Source: an uncultured Porphyromonadaceae bacterium (GTDB taxonomy: Bacteria; Bacteroidota; Bacteroidia; Bacteroidales; Muribaculaceae). Taken from it: a stretch of 10,309 nt of DNA. This document shows, in pieces, positions 1-5,053 of this stretch. The position numbers were made by a program, and so were the translations under genes. The notes below the pieces were generated by a model. It made no database searches. It worked only from the letters and a program-made list of their open reading frames with translations, and had not been told where the DNA came from. Location of the stretch: positions 1-10,309 of the forward strand of contig USKE01000051.1 in the NCBI GenBank assembly GCA_900555165.1, in the 5' to 3' direction. Position 1 is the stretch's first letter. Every line of letters starts with the position of its first letter.

Positions 1-1
1 C

Positions 2-103
2 GCCCGCACAGCCGTTAAAGATGCCTCAGACAAGGCCAACAAAGCCGCCGCTGACGCCTCAAAAGCCGCCAAAGACAAGGTAAATGACCTCCTCAAGAAA
101 TAA
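2..103 (+). CDS. C-terminal end of an Ala/Lys-rich helical protein (partial, 5' end outside window)
   Basis: The frame is open from the window edge to TAA at 101-103 and encodes 33 residues, ending DKVNDLLKK. The visible part is almost entirely Ala, Lys, Asp and Ser with no aromatic residue. It reads as an amphipathic helix with an approximate 11-residue period (AVKDASDKANK, then AAADASKAAKD), as in LEA-like, apolipoprotein-like or YtxH-like C-termini. The gene reads toward the strong hairpin terminator at 174-218, which fits a gene end. Family and function cannot be assigned from this tail. The Ala/Asp/Lys composition loosely resembles the helical part of the giant protein at the other end of the window, but that may be composition only. 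Confidence 0.7.
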   Translation, partial: ARTAVKDASDKANKAAADASKAAKDKVNDLLKK

Positions 104-106
104 TCC

Positions 107-155
107 CCACAAGTAACATAAGCCACATACGTTACATAAGTTACATACGTTACAT
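107..155. repeat. 9-bp tandem repeat, ACATAMGTT type (copy 1)
   Basis: Four 9-bp units in register (116-124 ACATAAGCC, 125-133 ACATACGTT, 134-142 ACATAAGTT, 143-151 ACATACGTT) end in a partial ACAT at 152-155. A degenerate unit may lie at 107-115. The array sits between the stop codon of the first gene and its terminator. The same unit recurs at 2946-2996. Because ACGT is self-complementary, neighbouring units can partly pair. It is non-coding here and its function is unknown. Confidence 0.8.
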
Positions 156-173
156 CCCCAACATCACCCACCC

Positions 174-218
174 AAAAAACACAGCCCCGGCGGAACTCCG
201 CCGGGGCTGCGTGTTTTT
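174..218. terminator. Bidirectional intrinsic terminator between convergent genes
   Basis: A perfect 11-bp stem (AGCCCCGGCGG at 183-193, CCGCCGGGGCT at 198-208) closes a 4-nt AACT loop. A run of six A precedes it (174-179) and five T follow it (214-218), so each strand reads a GC-rich hairpin followed by a U tract. The stem partly extends outward through 182/209 and 180/211. It lies between the plus-strand gene ending at 103 and the minus-strand gene ending at 224 and would serve both. Confidence 0.93.
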
Positions 219-223
219 ACGTT

Positions 224-1168
224 TCAGAACCGTATGCGCGTCATCACCGGAAAATGGTCTGACGGCAGTCTCGGCGTGTACGACGCCACATTAACCCTGA
301 ACGGGTCTGAGAAGTCGGCCGGCTCCATCTCGGGCGGCAGCGTTCGGTACGAGTCGGTGAGGATGCCGAACTTCAGCACCTCTACCTGCGGCGACACAAA
401 TACATGATCGAGGCGCGAGGCGGTGTACCCCTCGGGGTTGAACGAGCTGAATGTTCCGTTGGGCTCGTAAACCACGGCAGCCGCGTCATGCGCATCCTTG
501 AACACGCCGGCGGCGGGGATGTTCTTGATCAGCTCGCTGTTCTGGTCGATGTTGAAGTCACCGGTCAGGAACACCGGCAACCCCTGCACGCCCAGTTCGC
601 CGATCTTCTGCTGCACGAGCGCCACGCTGTTCTTGCGGGCCTCTACGCCGATATGGTCCATGTGCAGGTTGAAATAGACGAATTCCTTGCCCGAGTCCTT
701 GTGACGGAAATGCCCCCAGGTGCACACGCGCGGACATGCGGCATCCCATCCCATCGAGGGTTTCCCGGGAGTCTCCGACAGCCAGAAGTCGCCCGAATCG
801 AGCAGGTCGAACATGCGGGTGTTGTAGAAAATGGCGGCATGCTCACCCTTGAGTGCGCCGTCGTCACGTCCCACGCCGATATAGGCATAGCCGGGCAGAC
901 GTCCTTTCAGTGAGTCGAGCTGGTGGCGCACACCCTCTTGTGTGCCGAAGATGTCAAAGCCATGGAAACGTGCCATGCCGGCAATCCAGGGGAGGCGTCT
1001 GCCCCAGCCGTTGCCCTGAACCGAGTCCGAGCCGGCCGGCAGACGGATATTGTAGGTTACCAGATTGAACTCGGCCGGCGCCTTGGGCGCCTCTTTGGCC
1101 TTGGGTTTTGCCGTCAGAGCCGATGCGCCGAGCATCATTGCGGCGCCCAGCAAAAAAAGTTTCTTCAT
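224..1168 (-). CDS. Secreted endonuclease/exonuclease/phosphatase (EEP) family protein
   Basis: This 314-residue protein begins with a lysine-started hydrophobic signal peptide (about residues 1-20, ending ALTA) and a short Lys/Pro/Ala-rich linker. The EEP fold follows, with its metal-dependent phosphodiesterase motifs in order: TYNIR (Asn40), TQEG (Glu78), NLHMDH (His169, Asp171), GDFN (Asp204, Asn206), RLDH (Asp254) and a terminal SDHFPV (Asp304, His305). The catalytic set therefore looks complete. Family members cleave phosphodiester or phosphate-ester bonds in nucleic acids, inositol phosphates or sphingomyelin, and the substrate cannot be read from sequence. The signal peptide places it in the periplasm or on the cell surface. 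It lies 96 nt downstream of rsgA on the same strand, with a 9-bp-period repeat between them, so co-transcription is possible. It ends just before the shared terminator. Confidence 0.93.
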   Translation of the reverse strand: MKKLFLLGAAMMLGASALTAKPKAKEAPKAPAEFNLVTYNIRLPAGSDSVQGNGWGRRLPWIAGMARFHGFDIFGTQEGVRHQLDSLKGRLPGYAYIGVGRDDGALKGEHAAIFYNTRMFDLLDSGDFWLSETPGKPSMGWDAACPRVCTWGHFRHKDSGKEFVYFNLHMDHIGVEARKNSVALVQQKIGELGVQGLPVFLTGDFNIDQNSELIKNIPAAGVFKDAHDAAAVVYEPNGTFSSFNPEGYTASRLDHVFVSPQVEVLKFGILTDSYRTLPPEMEPADFSDPFRVNVASYTPRLPSDHFPVMTRIRF

Positions 1169-1197
1169 GATGTGATGTGGTTAGAAGACAAAAGAGA

Positions 1198-1245
1198 GTT
1201 TATTTTATAGTTTATAGAGTTTAGAAAGTTTAAAGAGTTAAGGGA
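1198..1245. repeat. 9-bp-period repeat, GTTTA type, between rsgA and the EEP gene
   Basis: On the plus strand GTTTA recurs at 1198, 1210, 1219 and 1228, with GTTAA at 1237. The spacings are 12, 9, 9 and 9 bp, giving units GTTTATAGA, GTTTAGAAA, GTTTAAAGA and GTTAAGGGA. The array fills most of the 96-bp gap between two minus-strand genes. It shares the 9-bp period and a GTTA-like phase with the ACATAMGTT arrays (which can be read as GTTACATAC) but differs in sequence. No long open frame uses it. Confidence 0.65.
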
Positions 1246-1264
1246 AATGTGGGGGTGAGAGAGG

Positions 1265-2278
1265 TCAGAAGGGTTTGCGGTATTTCCCTTCGGTGATGTC
1301 GTCGAGGATGCTCAGATACGAGGTGTAGCGCGACTGCGCGATGCGGCTGTCGTCGAGAGCGCGCAGAACGGCGCATCCCGGCTCGTGCGTATGGGTGCAG
1401 TTGCCGTAGCGGCATTCGGCCGAGATTCTGAAGATTTCGGGGAAGTAGTGCGACACCTCGGCCTGATCCATCCCTATCGTGCCGAATCCGCGCACGCCCG
1501 GAGTGTCGATCAGCCAGCCGCCGCGGTCGCCGGGCAGGGGGCACATCTCCGAGAATGTGGTGGTATGCATCCCCTGGTCGTGCACGTCTGAAATCTCGCC
1601 GGTGCGCAGGTCGGCCCCGGGAATGAGGTCGTTGATCAGCGTCGACTTCCCGACACCCGAGTTGCCCGAAATCAGCGTCACCTTTCCGGCAAGGAGTTCG
1701 CGCAGTGCGTCGACCCCCTCGCCTGTCTTGGCGGAAAGCGCTATCACGGGGTAGCCTATCGAGCGGTAGAGATATTCCACGGCGTCGAGCAGTTCGCGGT
1801 CGTCAGGGTCGGTGAGCAGGTCGGTCTTGTTCAGCACCAGCGCCGCCGGCACGTTGTAGGCCTCGGCAGTGGCCAGAAAGCGGTCGATGAAGGTTGTCGA
1901 CGTCTCGGGATGCCTGAGCGTGGCCACGATTATGGCCATGTCGAGGTTTGCGCCGAGTATGCTGGCCTCTTTCGAGAGGTTGCTGGCCCGGCGTATTATA
2001 TAATTGCGCCGGGGCTCGATGGCGGTGATGAAAGCCGCGCCGTCGGGCGCAAGCCGCACCTCCACCCTGTCGCCTACGGCCACGGGATTGGTGGTGCGTA
2101 TCCCTTTCAGACGGAAATTGCCCTTGATCTTGCACGCCAGTTCGCGGGTCGAGCCGTCGGGCATCGCGGCAAGCACAGTGTACCAGGCACCTGTGTTTCT
2201 CACCACAAGCCCCCTGACAAAACCGTTGTCGCCATTGCTGTCGCCCTGCGGCTGACTGTTGCGTTTCTTCTGAGCCAT
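1265..2278 (-). CDS. rsgA: Ribosome small-subunit-dependent GTPase RsgA (YjeQ/YloQ)
   Basis: This 337-residue protein is a circularly permuted GTPase that binds the 30S subunit late in assembly. A charged tail is followed by an OB-fold domain (about 20-90). The permuted G motifs come in the diagnostic order G4 NKTD (150-153), G5 SAKTG (182-186), P-loop GNSGVGKST (205-213), switch I HTTT (238-241) and G3 DTPG (258-261). A C-terminal zinc site follows, with Cys289, Cys294, His296 and Cys302 in C-x4-C-x-H-x5-C spacing. Length and motif set are complete. The start is the ATG at 2278, which gives MAQKKRNSQ; there is no obvious Shine-Dalgarno sequence, as usual in this group. It is divergent from the DUF2582 gene and followed on its strand by the EEP gene. 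Confidence 0.97.
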   Translation of the reverse strand: MAQKKRNSQPQGDSNGDNGFVRGLVVRNTGAWYTVLAAMPDGSTRELACKIKGNFRLKGIRTTNPVAVGDRVEVRLAPDGAAFITAIEPRRNYIIRRASNLSKEASILGANLDMAIIVATLRHPETSTTFIDRFLATAEAYNVPAALVLNKTDLLTDPDDRELLDAVEYLYRSIGYPVIALSAKTGEGVDALRELLAGKVTLISGNSGVGKSTLINDLIPGADLRTGEISDVHDQGMHTTTFSEMCPLPGDRGGWLIDTPGVRGFGTIGMDQAEVSHYFPEIFRISAECRYGNCTHTHEPGCAVLRALDDSRIAQSRYTSYLSILDDITEGKYRKPF

Positions 2279-2435
2279 TTCTCGTGTTTGACGGCGTAAA
2301 GTTACAAAAAATCCCGCTAACCACCCCTAAAAAACCACATGAATGACATCACCGCGCGCATATGCCTGCATGTTTTGGCAGAAAAAAGATAAGGTTTTGA
2401 ACCCCAAAGTTTTGTAACTTGTTATAGATATGAAA

Positions 2436-2468
2436 CAAAAATATACGAAACCGGGAAACAGATACAAA
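2436..2468 (-). promoter_or_regulatory. Candidate rsgA promoter (Bacteroidetes -33/-7)
   Basis: Read on the minus strand, TTTG (2468-2465) is followed after 21 nt by TATTTTTG (2443-2436), which fits the Bacteroidetes consensus TTTG and TAnnTTTG. It would start transcription near 2430 and leave a leader of about 150 nt before rsgA. The region is very AT-rich, so chance matches are likely. A second weaker -7 (TAACTTTA) lies nearer the gene, around 2301. Confidence 0.35.
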
Positions 2469-2479
2469 AATTACCGAAA

Positions 2480-2511
2480 TTTCTTAAAATTAAAAAATTT
2501 GTGTAAATTTG
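2480..2511 (+). promoter_or_regulatory. Candidate promoter of the DUF2582 gene (-7 TAAATTTG)
   Basis: TAAATTTG at 2504-2511 matches the Bacteroidetes -7 consensus TAnnTTTG exactly. A weak T-rich -33 (TTTCTT, 2480-2485) lies at about the right distance. The expected start is near 2517, with a leader of about 65 nt before the ATG at 2583. The leader contains a small dyad, TTAAC-CC-GTTAA (2558-2569). The rest of the 304-bp divergent gap (2279-2582) shows no gene or RNA that I recognise. Confidence 0.5.
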
Positions 2512-2582
2512 CGGCGTAAATGTACCAATTTCTGGATTTTTGACAACTAACGAATGTTTAACCCGTTAATCAGTTTTTCAAT

Positions 2583-2801
2583 ATGAACGCAGAAGCAATC
2601 GGATCGTTCGCCGGCCTTGTATGGCAGGCACTCAACGAAACTGACACTCTTGGTCTGAAACAGCTCAAGAAAATCACCAAACTGAAAGACAAAGAGGTCT
2701 TCGCAGCCATCGGCTGGCTCGCCCGTGAAGGGAAAATCGACATCCAGTCGAACCCCGACGACGAGAAAGACCTGCTCCTGGCCCTCGTGCAGGACAAATA
2801 A
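2583..2801 (+). CDS. Small winged helix-turn-helix protein (DUF2582 type)
   Basis: The product has 72 residues, beginning MNAEAIGSFAGLVWQALNE and ending LLLALVQDK. It is a single winged-helix fold: helix 1 (about 7-19), helix 2 (24-32), a recognition-type helix (35-49, ending AIGWLAREGK) and a two-stranded wing (51-68). Sequence and length match the short stand-alone DUF2582/wHTH_10 proteins widespread in Bacteroidales, whose role is not established. The fold implies nucleic-acid binding or protein contact; no ligand or oligomerisation domain is present. The start is supported by the upstream TAAATTTG promoter and by the domain filling the whole frame. It is divergent from rsgA and has no recognisable U-tract terminator downstream. 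Confidence 0.9.
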   Translation: MNAEAIGSFAGLVWQALNETDTLGLKQLKKITKLKDKEVFAAIGWLAREGKIDIQSNPDDEKDLLLALVQDK

Positions 2802-2833
2802 GCGCAGGAGAGAAATAAGCAATGATCCCACAT

Positions 2834-2945
2834 CGCGGCGCACCCCCCTTACGGGGCACCGGCCGCGCCAACTACGCTGACGGCGTGTCGGCCGCAACAG
2901 GCATTTCCATCACGGAATCGCCGCGCGCGGCAGCACGCCGTCAGC
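2834..2945. other. Structured intergenic block: two nested hairpins
   Basis: Hairpin 1 (2834-2867) pairs CGCGGC (2834-2839) with GCCGCG (2862-2867) and, inside it, CCCC (2845-2848) with GGGG (2853-2856) around a TTAC loop. Hairpin 2 (2876-2945) has a perfect 12-bp outer stem, GCTGACGGCGTG (2876-2887) with CACGCCGTCAGC (2934-2945). Inner pairing joins GCCGC (2891-2895) to GCGGC (2927-2931) and TTCC (2905-2908) to GGAA (2914-2917). The block fills most of the 216-bp gap between the DUF2582 gene and the thiol peroxidase gene. No U tract follows, so it is not a standard intrinsic terminator. A structured leader, processed RNA, or mobile palindromic (REP/MITE-like) sequence are all possible. Confidence 0.6.
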
Positions 2946-2996
2946 ACATAAGTCACATAAGTAACATACGTTACATACGTTACATAAGTCACATTA
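2946..2996. repeat. 9-bp tandem repeat, ACATAMGTT type (copy 2)
   Basis: Five in-register units (2946 ACATAAGTC, 2955 ACATAAGTA, 2964 ACATACGTT, 2973 ACATACGTT, 2982 ACATAAGTC) plus a partial ACATTA start on the base after the 12-bp stem of the preceding hairpin. The array ends 21 bp before the ATG of the thiol peroxidase gene, so it would lie in that gene's leader or promoter region. It is the same repeat as at 107-155. A short overlapping frame through it reads ISHISNIRYIRYISHI and is clearly repeat-derived, not a gene. Confidence 0.85.
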
Positions 2997-3017
2997 CCCC
3001 CATTACCCACCCCCGCC

Positions 3018-3470
3018 ATGCAACTAAACCAGCAGATACCCGACTTCTTAGGCTATGACCTCGACGGCAACCCCGTCTTGGCATCGCAGTTCGAGGGGAA
3101 ACCCCTCATCATCTACTTCTACCCCAAAGACAACACCCCGGGGTGCACCGCCGAGGCATGCTCGCTGCGCGACGGCAACCGCGAACTCGAGGCGCTGGGC
3201 TACACCGTGATCGGCATCAGCAAGGACTCTGCCGCCAGCCACCGCAAGTTCGCCGAGAAACATGCCCTGGATTTCATGCTCCTCTCAGACCCAGAGACTT
3301 CCGTGAACCAGGAATTTGGCGTATGGCAGAAGAAGAAAATGGCCGGCCGCGAATACATGGGCACCGTGCGCACCACCTTCGTCACCGATGCCGACCACCG
3401 CATCACCCACATAATCACCAAGGTCAACACCAAAGACGCCGCCGGGCAGCTGCTTGAGCTGCTGAAGTGA
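3018..3470 (+). CDS. bcp: Thioredoxin-dependent thiol peroxidase (BCP/PrxQ peroxiredoxin)
   Basis: This 150-residue cytosolic peroxiredoxin reduces hydrogen peroxide and organic hydroperoxides with electrons from thioredoxin. The thioredoxin fold shows IIYFYPKDNTPGCTAEAC, with peroxidatic Cys43 in the P-x3-T-x2-C motif (Pro36, Thr40) and a resolving cysteine five residues later at Cys48, the PrxQ/BCP atypical 2-Cys pattern. Arg118 (in GTVRTTFV) is the expected active-site arginine. The length is typical of the family and no signal peptide is present. The start at 3018 fits MQLNQQIPDF, the usual N-terminal strand. The upstream region lacks a TAnnTTTG element, so it may be co-transcribed with the DUF2582 gene through the hairpin block. 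The TGA at 3468-3470 lies one base from the stop codon of the convergent recombinase. Confidence 0.96.
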   Translation: MQLNQQIPDFLGYDLDGNPVLASQFEGKPLIIYFYPKDNTPGCTAEACSLRDGNRELEALGYTVIGISKDSAASHRKFAEKHALDFMLLSDPETSVNQEFGVWQKKKMAGREYMGTVRTTFVTDADHRITHIITKVNTKDAAGQLLELLK

Positions 3471-3471
3471 C

Positions 3472-4686
3472 TTACCCCAGCGAGGCAATCACCCGGGCGT
3501 TGGCGCGGTCCACAACCGAGGTGTCTATCGAGTCGAGATAGATCCGGGTGGTTGTCTCCGACCGGTGCCCCATCCCCTGACTGATCACCCCTAATGGCAC
3601 CCCCACCCTGCGCGCCGCAGTGGCCCAGCTGTGCCGGGCACAGTGCATGGTGAGCGGTATGTCGCACCCCGCCATCGCCGCAAGCCGCTTGAGGTTGCGG
3701 TTTATCATATATGCGCGGTTGCGGTAGGTCCTGAGCGGGTCGGCACCGGCATCGGTTATTACCGGCACCAGATACGGCGACCCCGCAGGGTTGCCGTAAC
3801 GGTCTACTATAGCCTGCATCTCGCGCGTCCAGCGCACGGCAAGCAACTGACCGGTCTTGCGGCGCCGGTAGGTCACATATCCCCGTTTCAGGTCATCGCG
3901 CCGCAGAAACGCCAGATCGATGAAACTCATTCCGCGCAGGTAGAAACTGAGCATGAACATATCGCGGGCGTATGCCAGCGCCGGGCGGTGGGCGAGATCC
4001 ATTTCCCTGAGCCGGCGCATGCACCGTGCCGACAGAGCCCGCTTGCGTGTCATTTCCACACCGGTATATACCCCGCGGAAAGGCCACCGCTGGGTCACTG
4101 CCCCTTCGGCCACAGCCCGGTTATAGGCAGCCCTGAGTATGCGCATGTAAAACGATGTGGTGTTGCGCGCCAGTCCGCGCGCCAGCATCCACGCCTCGTA
4201 GCGGCGCACTATCGCTGAGGTCAGGCAGTCAATCAATATACTTTCATATCCGGCGAACCGCCCGAAACTTGCCGCTGCGGCGCGGTAGGTCTCGGCGGTG
4301 CGCGCATGCCCCTCGGCAGCCAGCGCCGAGGCCACTGTCATGAGATAGCCGGGCAATGAATACCGTCGGCAATAGAGCTTGAACGCATCGGCCACATCAT
4401 CGGGGGTATAGGGCACGCCGTTGCCGTCAAGCTCTTCGGTAATCAGCATCAGCCGGGCATGTCCCTGTCGCAGGCCGTCGCGCATCCCCTCGGTCTCGGC
4501 CCTGCGGGCGGCATCGGCACCGGTGTACGCCGCCGGCAGTGAACGGCGGCCATCCCATTCGGCACTGCTTATTCTGTAAGGTGTGGCGATGCGTCTCACC
4601 GCGCGTCCCTGTGCAATCTGATAATAAACCGTTCCCATGTCCGTCCCGTCGCCCGAAAGGAGGAATTTCACTTTTACCGTTGTCAT
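3472..4686 (-). CDS. Tyrosine-type site-specific recombinase (integrase/invertase family)
   Basis: From the ATG at 4686 the protein has 404 residues. An N-terminal arm-type DNA-binding region (MTTVKVKFLLSGDG to about 90) is followed by a SAM-like core-binding domain (about 95-200) and a catalytic domain (about 215-395). The full catalytic set is visible: Arg251 (FYLRGM), Lys277 (RRRKTGQ), His348 and Arg351 (HCARH), His374 (GMGHRS) and nucleophile Tyr383 (RIYLDS), so it should be active. An in-frame GTG at 4710 would add eight residues (MITKTYKI); I prefer the ATG because MTTVKVKF is a typical start for Bacteroidetes enzymes of this kind. No excisionase, relaxase, phage or transposition gene is visible nearby. 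It faces away from the giant exported-protein gene. It could be an orphan integrase or a DNA invertase; sequence alone does not separate these. Confidence 0.93.
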   Translation of the reverse strand: MTTVKVKFLLSGDGTDMGTVYYQIAQGRAVRRIATPYRISSAEWDGRRSLPAAYTGADAARRAETEGMRDGLRQGHARLMLITEELDGNGVPYTPDDVADAFKLYCRRYSLPGYLMTVASALAAEGHARTAETYRAAAASFGRFAGYESILIDCLTSAIVRRYEAWMLARGLARNTTSFYMRILRAAYNRAVAEGAVTQRWPFRGVYTGVEMTRKRALSARCMRRLREMDLAHRPALAYARDMFMLSFYLRGMSFIDLAFLRRDDLKRGYVTYRRRKTGQLLAVRWTREMQAIVDRYGNPAGSPYLVPVITDAGADPLRTYRNRAYMINRNLKRLAAMAGCDIPLTMHCARHSWATAARRVGVPLGVISQGMGHRSETTTRIYLDSIDTSVVDRANARVIASLG

Positions 4687-4711
4687 GATCTTGTATGTTT
4701 TGGTTATCACT

Positions 4712-4871
4712 GTAAAGATAAAGGTGGGAAAACTTTTTATTGGCAGCAGGTAAAATCGTAGGAAATAACGCGGAACACCATAATCAGGAATTAGCTATTT
4801 TAACATGTCACCATAGCTCAAATTAACAAGATTTAACAATTGGGGGGGTAAAAATGTGAATTTATGTTTAC
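4712..4871. repeat. Imperfect 11-bp inverted repeat flanking 138 bp, overlapping divergent -7-like elements
   Basis: GTAAAGATAAA (4712-4722) and TTTATGTTTAC (4861-4871) are reverse complements except at one position. Read outward, each gives TTTATSTTTAC, resembling a -7 element: TATCTTTA toward the recombinase and TATGTTTA toward the giant gene. They may simply be two similar promoters. They could also be recognition arms of a small invertible segment, given the adjacent recombinase. The arms are short and AT-rich, so chance is a real alternative. Confidence 0.3.
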
Positions 4872-4876
4872 CTTTG
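4840..4876 (+). promoter_or_regulatory. Candidate promoter of the giant-protein gene with G7 tract in the spacer
   Basis: TTG (4840-4842) is followed after 20 nt by TATGTTTA (4863-4870), close to the Bacteroidetes -33/-7 layout. An overlapping TACCTTTG (4869-4876) matches the -7 consensus TAnnTTTG exactly but stands 26 nt from the TTG. The spacer begins with a run of G: seven consecutive G at 4842-4848, the first belonging to the TTG. A change in tract length would alter promoter spacing. Confidence 0.4.
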
Positions 4877-5053
4877 TGTCGATTTGTATGCCAAAAAATC
4901 TACAATCCATAACTCACATAGTGTAAGGATGTTAGATAATACCAAATCATCACGTCATGACTTATGCTTTAACCCGCATTATTTTATCTGACAACACTAT
5001 ACCGACTAAAAACACAATAATCAATATAAATCTTTAACTAAACCCCACCCCAA

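Larger units (their letters stand above)
4687..5053. other. AT-rich intergenic region between recombinase and giant-protein gene
   Basis: No gene of credible length is present in these 367 bp and no tRNA-like fold was seen. The region holds outward-facing promoter-like sequences, a G7 tract (4842-4848), an imperfect 11-bp inverted repeat (4712-4722 with 4861-4871), an 8-bp palindrome GTCATGAC (4954-4961), and a weaker dyad GTTAGATAA (4931-4939) with TTATCTGAC (4984-4992). If transcription starts near 4877, the giant gene has a leader of about 175 nt. The ATG at 5054 has no Shine-Dalgarno sequence. Confidence 0.7.

Noticed and set aside
107..155. CRISPR-like array
   Set aside because: Units are 9 bp and contiguous with no spacers, and no cas gene is present. 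It is a simple tandem repeat, as are 1198-1245 and 2946-2996.
404..913. Plus-strand open frame of 169 residues
   Set aside because: It lies wholly antisense to the EEP gene, whose catalytic motifs are all intact, and has no recognisable domain.
1803..2324. Minus-strand frame of 173 residues overlapping rsgA
   Set aside because: It is a shifted frame across the rsgA N-terminal half with Arg/Gln/His-rich shadow composition. The rsgA frame carries all G motifs.
2341..2400. Possible small hairpin (TGCC 2363-2366 with GGCA 2377-2380) and palindrome GCATATGC (2358-2365)
   Set aside because: Too short and weak for a terminator or riboswitch; likely chance in an AT-rich promoter region.
2558..2569. 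TTAAC-CC-GTTAA dyad as an autoregulatory operator for the winged-helix protein
   Set aside because: A 5-bp arm in an AT-rich leader is readily found by chance, and nothing else links it to the protein.
2547..2897. Minus-strand frame of 116 residues opposite the DUF2582 gene
   Set aside because: The plus-strand winged-helix protein fits a known family along its full length and has an upstream promoter; the minus frame is its shadow.
2822..3058. Plus-strand frame of 78 residues between the DUF2582 and bcp genes
   Set aside because: It translates the hairpin block and the 9-bp array (ISHISN, IRYIRY) and overlaps the bcp start in another frame. No domain and repeat-driven composition.
3472..4710. 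Prophage, conjugative element or transposon carried by the recombinase
   Set aside because: Only the recombinase is present. Neighbours are a housekeeping peroxidase and a surface-protein gene, and no att direct repeats or other mobility genes are visible in the window.
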